Positions 6,553-10,739 of a stretch of DNA of 10,739 bases are shown here, in pieces. The notes under the pieces were generated by a model. That model was not told the origin of the DNA. It was given only the letters and a program-made list of their open reading frames with translations, and did no database searches. The DNA comes from Pseudomonadota bacterium (GTDB lineage: Bacteria > Pseudomonadota > Alphaproteobacteria > Rhizobiales > Xanthobacteraceae). The number at the start of each line of letters is the position of its first letter. Within the stretch, counting starts at the first letter, position 1. The DNA lies in NCBI GenBank assembly GCA_023432845.1, contig JAEZEY010000347.1, positions 1 through 10,739 of the forward strand, read 5' to 3'. Made by a program: the position numbers and the translations under genes.

Positions 6553-6595
6553 CATCCTCCTGCAAATCGCAACCGATGACAATGCGCGTGGAGCG

Positions 6596-6609
6596 CGCCG
6601 CAGGCGGCG
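6596..6609 (-). other. Short GC hairpin right after the bfr stop codon
   Basis: CGCCGC (6596-6601) and GCGGCG (6604-6609) form a perfect inverted repeat with a 2-nt centre, four bases beyond the bfr stop codon. There is no T tract. It may stabilise the bfr mRNA end; the true terminator is likely the one at 6516-6552. Confidence 0.35.
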
Positions 6610-6613
6610 ATAT

Positions 6614-7099
6614 CTAGTGGTCTTCGCCCATCTCGCCGATGTGATGCTGGGAGTACAGTTGCACGCCGAGCTTGGCGACCAGATCGAGCTGGGTCTCGAG
6701 GAAGTCGATGTGGTGCTCCTCGTCGGACATCAGCTTCTCGAACAAATCGCGGGTGACGTAATCCTTGACGCTGTTGCAGTAGTGCGCGGCCTCCTGATAC
6801 AGCGCGCGCGCTGAAATCTCGGCGGCGAGGTCGCAATCGAGGATTTCCTTGACGTCCTGGCCGATGTGCAGCGGATCGAGCACCTGCATGTTGGGGAAGC
6901 CGTCGAAGAAAATGATGCGCTCGACCAGCTTGTCGGCGTGCTCCATCTCCTCGATCGATTCCTTGCGCCACTGCTTGGCGAGGTCCTTGAGGCCCCAGTT
7001 GTCGAGCAGGCGATAGTGCAGCCAGTATTGATTGACGGCAGTCAGTTCGTGGCGCAGTGCCTTGTTGAGATACTCGATGACCTTGGGTTCGCCCTTCAT
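6614..7099 (-). CDS. bfr: Bacterioferritin (iron storage)
   Basis: A 161-residue four-helix-bundle protein that assembles into 24-mers with heme at dimer interfaces, oxidises Fe(II) and stores it as ferric mineral. All dinuclear-centre ligands are in place with E. coli numbering: E18, E51, H54, E94, E127 and H130. The heme-ligating M52 is also present, so this is a catalytically complete heme-type Bfr. The ATG at 7099 has GAGG at proper spacing. It lies 137 bp downstream of bfd on the same strand, so the two are probably cotranscribed from the iron-responsive promoter upstream of bfd. A hairpin in the gap (7152-7168) might adjust relative expression. Confidence 0.97.
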   Translation of the reverse strand: MKGEPKVIEYLNKALRHELTAVNQYWLHYRLLDNWGLKDLAKQWRKESIEEMEHADKLVERIIFFDGFPNMQVLDPLHIGQDVKEILDCDLAAEISARALYQEAAHYCNSVKDYVTRDLFEKLMSDEEHHIDFLETQLDLVAKLGVQLYSQHHIGEMGEDH

Positions 7100-7151
7100 G
7101 ACGCCTCACATCCTCTTTCTTTTCCGCGCGGACCGCACGGCAATGCAAAGC

Positions 7152-7168
7152 GCCGGCGCAGCGCCGGC
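7152..7168 (-). other. Perfect inverted repeat between bfd and bfr
   Basis: GCCGGCGC (7152-7159) and GCGCCGGC (7161-7168) are perfect 8-bp arms around one base, so a somewhat shorter stem would form in RNA. It lies in the 137-bp space between the two cotranscribed iron genes, with no T tract on the minus strand. It may be an mRNA processing or partial termination element. The structure is seen; its role is inferred. Confidence 0.45.
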
Positions 7169-7236
7169 ACGCTGGAAACGTTCTATGAAACACGGTGCAT
7201 GGTCAAGCGACGGCGTTGCCGCGCCGTGTGGGGAAC

Positions 7237-7461
7237 TCAGTCGCGCTGCGGCGCATGCGCCGCGCAGGCGCAGCCCGAGGGGCAGGCGCCGGCGGCGTCG
7301 AGCGCCTCATTCATGATCTTGCGGATGGTGCGGGCGCAACGGCCGCACTGGGCGCTGCATCCGAGACAGCCATAGACCTGCCCCGCGGTCCGGGCCGAAC
7401 CCGTCGCGCAGGCACTGCGCACGGCCTTGTCGCTGAGCACGTTGCAGGAGCAGACGATCAT
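7237..7461 (-). CDS. bfd: Bacterioferritin-associated ferredoxin (Bfd)
   Basis: A 74-residue [2Fe-2S] protein of the BFD-like family, which docks on bacterioferritin and passes electrons through the heme to release stored iron. The cluster ligands match E. coli Bfd: CSC at C4/C6 and QCGRC at C39/C42. The fold extends through the following helix (RTIRKIMNEAL). Four other features stand out: extra cysteines C18, C32 and C35, and a tail with C60, C64, C66 and H69 (ACPSGCACAAH), giving ten cysteines in total. The ATG at 7461 has GGAA six bases upstream. It stands first in a probable bfd-bfr operon, with a candidate promoter and two Irr-like boxes upstream. Confidence 0.93.
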   Translation of the reverse strand: MIVCSCNVLSDKAVRSACATGSARTAGQVYGCLGCSAQCGRCARTIRKIMNEALDAAGACPSGCACAAHAPQRD

Positions 7462-7505
7462 TGCAAGTTCCGGCAGGGACGCTGACGCTTTCTCTTGTGC
7501 CTGAT

Positions 7506-7534
7506 TTGCTACTGGCGGCCTTGCGGCAAGTCAA
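7506..7534 (-). promoter_or_regulatory. Candidate sigma-70 promoter of bfd-bfr
   Basis: On the minus strand TTGACT (7534-7529) is a 5/6 match to the -35 element. A 17-bp spacer separates it from TAGCAA (7511-7506), a weak 3/6 match to the -10 element. Transcription would start near 7499, about 40 bases before the bfd ATG. The nearer Irr-like box lies 12 bp upstream of the -35. Confidence 0.4.
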
Positions 7535-7546
7535 AGAAATTCGCAG

Positions 7547-7563
7547 TTTAAAAGTGTTCTAGT
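7547..7563 (-). promoter_or_regulatory. Candidate Irr iron-control element (ICE) 1
   Basis: TTTAAAAGTGTTCTAGT matches 11 of 14 defined positions of the ICE consensus as I recall it (TTTAGAA-N3-TTCTAAA), the operator of the heme-sensing regulator Irr in Rhizobiales. It lies 86 bases upstream of the bfd start, next to the candidate promoter. Irr is known to repress bfr-type genes in Bradyrhizobium under iron limitation. Confidence 0.5.
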
Positions 7564-7598
7564 GTATTGAAATATAAGGGTTATTTGGCAATCCTCAG

Positions 7599-7615
7599 TT
7601 CGGAATGATTCTACG
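7599..7615 (-). promoter_or_regulatory. Candidate Irr iron-control element (ICE) 2
   Basis: TTCGGAATGATTCTACG matches 10 of 14 defined positions of the recalled ICE consensus, with a perfect GAA-N3-TTC core. Its centre is 52 bp from that of the first box, close to five helical turns, so two Irr dimers could bind the same face of the DNA. Weaker evidence than for the first box. Confidence 0.35.
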
Positions 7616-7687
7616 GAAGTATCAATATCGCAGGCAGGAAAAGGACTTAGCAGTCCCACAAAAGTCCGCTGAATTTGCACAGGTGTA

Positions 7688-7713
7688 GCCCGGGTGAGCG
7701 CAGCGAACCGGGC
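7688..7713. repeat. REP-like palindrome GCCCGG...CCGGGC
   Basis: GCCCGG (7688-7693) and CCGGGC (7708-7713) flank a 14-nt centre that reads GTGAGCGCAGCGAA. From memory, elements of the form GCCCGG-TGAGCG-AGCG-CCGGGC are scattered between genes in Bradyrhizobium-like and other proteobacterial genomes. This copy lies 26 bp beyond the glmM stop and may help end or protect that transcript. Confidence 0.6.
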
Positions 7714-7738
7714 GGCAAACTGGGCCGCGCGTCTCTGC

Positions 7739-9082
<1,344 letters not shown>

Positions 9083-9420
9083 TTATTCAAACCCCAATAT
9101 GCCCTTTAAGGCCCGGCCCGATTATTCACGCCATCCTGTCTGGGAGGCGGTGTTATTGGCCGGATGCGGGCAAGGGGTAAAGCGTTTTGGAAGCCCCCCG
9201 CCCAATCTTTTTATAATACGTGCAATCGTTTGGTTTTACGTCAAAAATTGTGAGCAATCGTTACCGCGGGCGGTTAATGGCTGGCAAAATACCGTCCGGC
9301 TGCCCGGTGGCGCCTGCCGCGGCGCGGCGGAAGTGAAGCATTCCGCAGCCTGCCGCCCTGTGCTACCCGATCATAAAAAGCCGCCATCAGAAACGCCCTC
9401 GAGACGCCACGAGAACCCCT
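9083..9420. promoter_or_regulatory. Divergent glmM/lldD promoter region
   Basis: A 338-bp spacer with no credible gene. Its AT-rich centre (about 9205-9262) stands out against GC-rich flanks. Plus strand: TTGGAA (9187-9192) and a perfect TATAAT (9212-9217), 19 bp apart, a candidate lldD promoter that would give a leader of about 195 nt. Minus strand: TTGACG (9244-9239) and TATTAT (9218-9213), 20 bp apart, a poorly spaced candidate for glmM. The two overlap. The lldD ATG at 9421 has only a weak GAGAA stretch before it. From about 9290 to 9420 I see nothing identifiable. Confidence 0.4.
9222..9262 (+). repeat. Direct repeat GCAATCGTT and small dyad near the lldD promoter
   Basis: GCAATCGTT occurs at 9222-9230 and again at 9254-9262, a 32-bp period, about three helical turns. 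ATTG-TGAG-CAAT (9247-9258) forms a small dyad overlapping the second copy. Lying at and just downstream of the candidate lldD start site, these could be operator half-sites for a repressor. No regulator gene lies adjacent in the window. Confidence 0.35.
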
Positions 9421-10623
9421 ATGAAAGTTGCCGCCTGCATCGACGATCTGCGCAAGATCGCCAAAAGCCGCGTGCCGCGCGCCTTCTTCGACTATGCCGA
9501 TTCCGGCTCCTACAGCGAGCAGACCCTGCGGGCCAACCGGACCGATCTTGAGGCCATTATCCTGAAGCAGCGCGTGCTGGTGGATGTCTCGGCGCGCGAC
9601 CTCACCACCACCGTGCTCGGCAAGAAGCTGGCCGCACCCATGATCCACGCGCCGATCGGGCTCCTCGGCATGCAGCACGGCGATGGCGAAATCCTCGCCG
9701 CGCGCGCCGCCAACGAGGCCGGCATTCCCTTCACCCTGTCGACCATGTCGATCGGTTCGATCGAGCATGTCGCCGAAGGCACGGGCAAGCCGTTCTGGTT
9801 CCAGCTTTACGTCATCAAGGACCGCGGCTTCTCCAAGCAGCTGATGGACCGCGCCATCGCCGCCAAGGTCGATACGCTCGTCCTGACCGTGGACCTGCAG
9901 GTGCTCGGTCAGCGCCACCGCGACGTCCACAACGGCCTGACCGTGCCGCCGCAGTTCAAGATCAGGAACGTCATCGACATCGCCACCAAGCCGGCCTGGG
10001 CCTGGAGCGTGCTCAAGGGCAAGAGCAAGACCTTCGGCAACATCTCCGGTCACGTGCCGGGCATGGAGAGCGTCAATTCGCTGTCCGGCTGGACGACGCA
10101 GCAGTTCGACCCGGCGCTGAACTGGAGGGACGTCGAATGGATCAAGAAGTACTGGCCCGGCAAGCTGGTCATCAAGGGCATCCTCGACACCGATGATGCG
10201 AAGATGGCGGTCAAGCTCGGCGCCGACGCCATCGTGGTATCGAACCACGGCGGCCGCCAGCTCGACGGCACCTCGTCGTCGATCGCCATGCTGCCGCGCG
10301 TCGTCGACACCGTCGGCAGCGATACCGAGATCCTGTTCGACGGCGGCATCCGCACCGGTGCGGACATCCTGCGCGCGCTGGCGCTTGGCGCCCGCGCCTG
10401 CTTGGTCGGCCGCGCTTTCGTCTGGGGCCTCGGGGCCGGCGGGCAGGAAGGCGTCGCCAAGGCGATCGACATCCTCAAGAAGGAATTGAGCGTCACCATG
10501 GCGCTAACCGGCGTCGGCCGTATTTCGGAGATCGACGGCCGCGTCATCGAAGGCGGCGTGGCGAAGAAGAAGCCGGCCGTTGCGCGCAAGCCGAAAACCA
10601 AGGCGGCTAAGGCGGCGGAGTAA
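9421..10623 (+). CDS. lldD: FMN-dependent alpha-hydroxy-acid dehydrogenase, probable L-lactate dehydrogenase (LldD-type)
   Basis: A 400-residue TIM-barrel flavoprotein that oxidises an L-2-hydroxy acid, most likely lactate to pyruvate, passing electrons to quinone at the inner membrane. The active-site set is complete: Y25 region (FFDYADSG), QLY with Y130, TVD (156-158), R166 region, FMN-binding K252 (VIKGIL), catalytic base H276 and R279 in SNHGGRQLDG, and DGGIR (307-311) for the FMN phosphate. Colinearity with E. coli LldD (GSYSEQTLRANR, FTLSTMS, FWFQLY, GNISG, WIKKYW) favours lactate, but glycolate or mandelate cannot be excluded. A Lys/Ala/Pro-rich tail (381-400) goes beyond the E. coli pattern. 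Divergent from glmM; a hairpin pair follows. Confidence 0.9.
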   Translation: MKVAACIDDLRKIAKSRVPRAFFDYADSGSYSEQTLRANRTDLEAIILKQRVLVDVSARDLTTTVLGKKLAAPMIHAPIGLLGMQHGDGEILAARAANEAGIPFTLSTMSIGSIEHVAEGTGKPFWFQLYVIKDRGFSKQLMDRAIAAKVDTLVLTVDLQVLGQRHRDVHNGLTVPPQFKIRNVIDIATKPAWAWSVLKGKSKTFGNISGHVPGMESVNSLSGWTTQQFDPALNWRDVEWIKKYWPGKLVIKGILDTDDAKMAVKLGADAIVVSNHGGRQLDGTSSSIAMLPRVVDTVGSDTEILFDGGIRTGADILRALALGARACLVGRAFVWGLGAGGQEGVAKAIDILKKELSVTMALTGVGRISEIDGRVIEGGVAKKKPAVARKPKTKAAKAAE

Positions 10624-10655
10624 AACTGAACACGGCGCGCTTCCGTATCCTCCGT

Positions 10656-10739
10656 TCGTTCCCGCGAAAGCGGGAACCCAGAGGACGGGACACGAAGCCC
10701 TCAAACTTGACTCCTGGGTCCCCGCTTTCGCGGGGACGA
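10656..10739. repeat. Compound inverted repeat of two hairpins (MITE/REP-like), reaching the window edge
   Basis: Two 26-bp arms (10656-10681 and 10714-10739) are inverted copies of each other with two differences, separated by 32 bp. Each arm is itself a hairpin: GTTCCCGC-GAAA-GCGGGAAC (10658-10677), and its counterpart with GTCCCCGC and GCGGGGAC around TTTC. The element starts 33 bases past the lldD stop and may continue to the right. From memory, the CCCGCGAAAGCGGG core is a common intergenic repeat in Bradyrhizobium-like genomes. No T tract supports intrinsic termination. Confidence 0.75.

Noticed and set aside
6553..6565. TTG start at 6565 or strong AGGAGG at 6556-6561 as the Bug-gene initiation site
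   Set aside because: The TTG lacks its own Shine-Dalgarno, AGGAGG is 14-17 bases from the in-frame GTG/ATG, and these starts precede or fall within the terminator hairpin and give an overlong signal-peptide n-region.
9274..10248. A 324-codon open frame on the minus strand, antisense to lldD
   Set aside because: It mirrors the LldD coding frame, has no recognisable domain, and would run through the lldD promoter region.
10656..10739. CRISPR-like repeat or tRNA-like structure
   Set aside because: Only two copies, in inverted and not direct orientation, with one 32-bp spacer, no cloverleaf and no cas genes.

Overview
The window reads as an ordinary chromosomal segment of a GC-rich alphaproteobacterium. 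It most likely belongs to the Hyphomicrobiales (Rhizobiales), near Bradyrhizobium, Rhodopseudomonas, Afipia or Pseudolabrys. The reasons are the SerC subtype, two Omp25/Omp31-type small porins, an orphan Bug-type binding protein, candidate CtrA and Irr boxes (both alphaproteobacterial regulators), and the intergenic palindromes typical of these genomes. I see no phage, transposase, CRISPR array, tRNA or rRNA. I recognise no defence or biosynthetic system that looks new; the interest lies mainly in the non-coding DNA.

Layout, left to right. (1) 1-79: two back-to-back hairpins downstream of serC. (2) 80-1252, minus: serC, phosphoserine aminotransferase. (3) 1405-2124 and 2258-3121, minus: two paralogous 8-stranded-type outer-membrane beta-barrel proteins, each with a perfect TTAA-N7-TTAA motif upstream, as expected for the cell-cycle regulator CtrA. 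(4) 3335-3586, minus: a small uncharacterised protein, divergent from (5) 3815-4717, plus: a LysR regulator. (6) 4714-5508, minus: a dienelactone hydrolase-family enzyme in a probable two-gene operon with (7) 5519-6502, minus: a secreted Bug/TctC solute-binding protein. (8) 6614-7099 and 7237-7461, minus: bacterioferritin (bfr) preceded by its ferredoxin (bfd), with two Irr-like iron-control boxes upstream of bfd and a strong intrinsic terminator beyond bfr. (9) 7739-9082, minus: glmM. (10) 9421-10623, plus: an lldD-type FMN L-lactate dehydrogenase, divergent from glmM. (11) 10656-10739: a compound inverted repeat (MITE/REP-like) running to the window edge.

How the genes fit together. The bfd-bfr pair forms an iron storage and release module: Bfr mineralises iron and Bfd supplies electrons to release it. 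The LysR/DLH/Bug cluster looks like a small uptake-and-catabolism locus for an organic acid or aromatic breakdown product, but its substrate cannot be read from sequence. SerC and GlmM are housekeeping functions (serine/PLP and peptidoglycan precursor synthesis), and LldD feeds lactate electrons to the respiratory chain. The long open frames antisense to glmM, omp, the Bug gene and lldD are GC-driven shadows and were not annotated.
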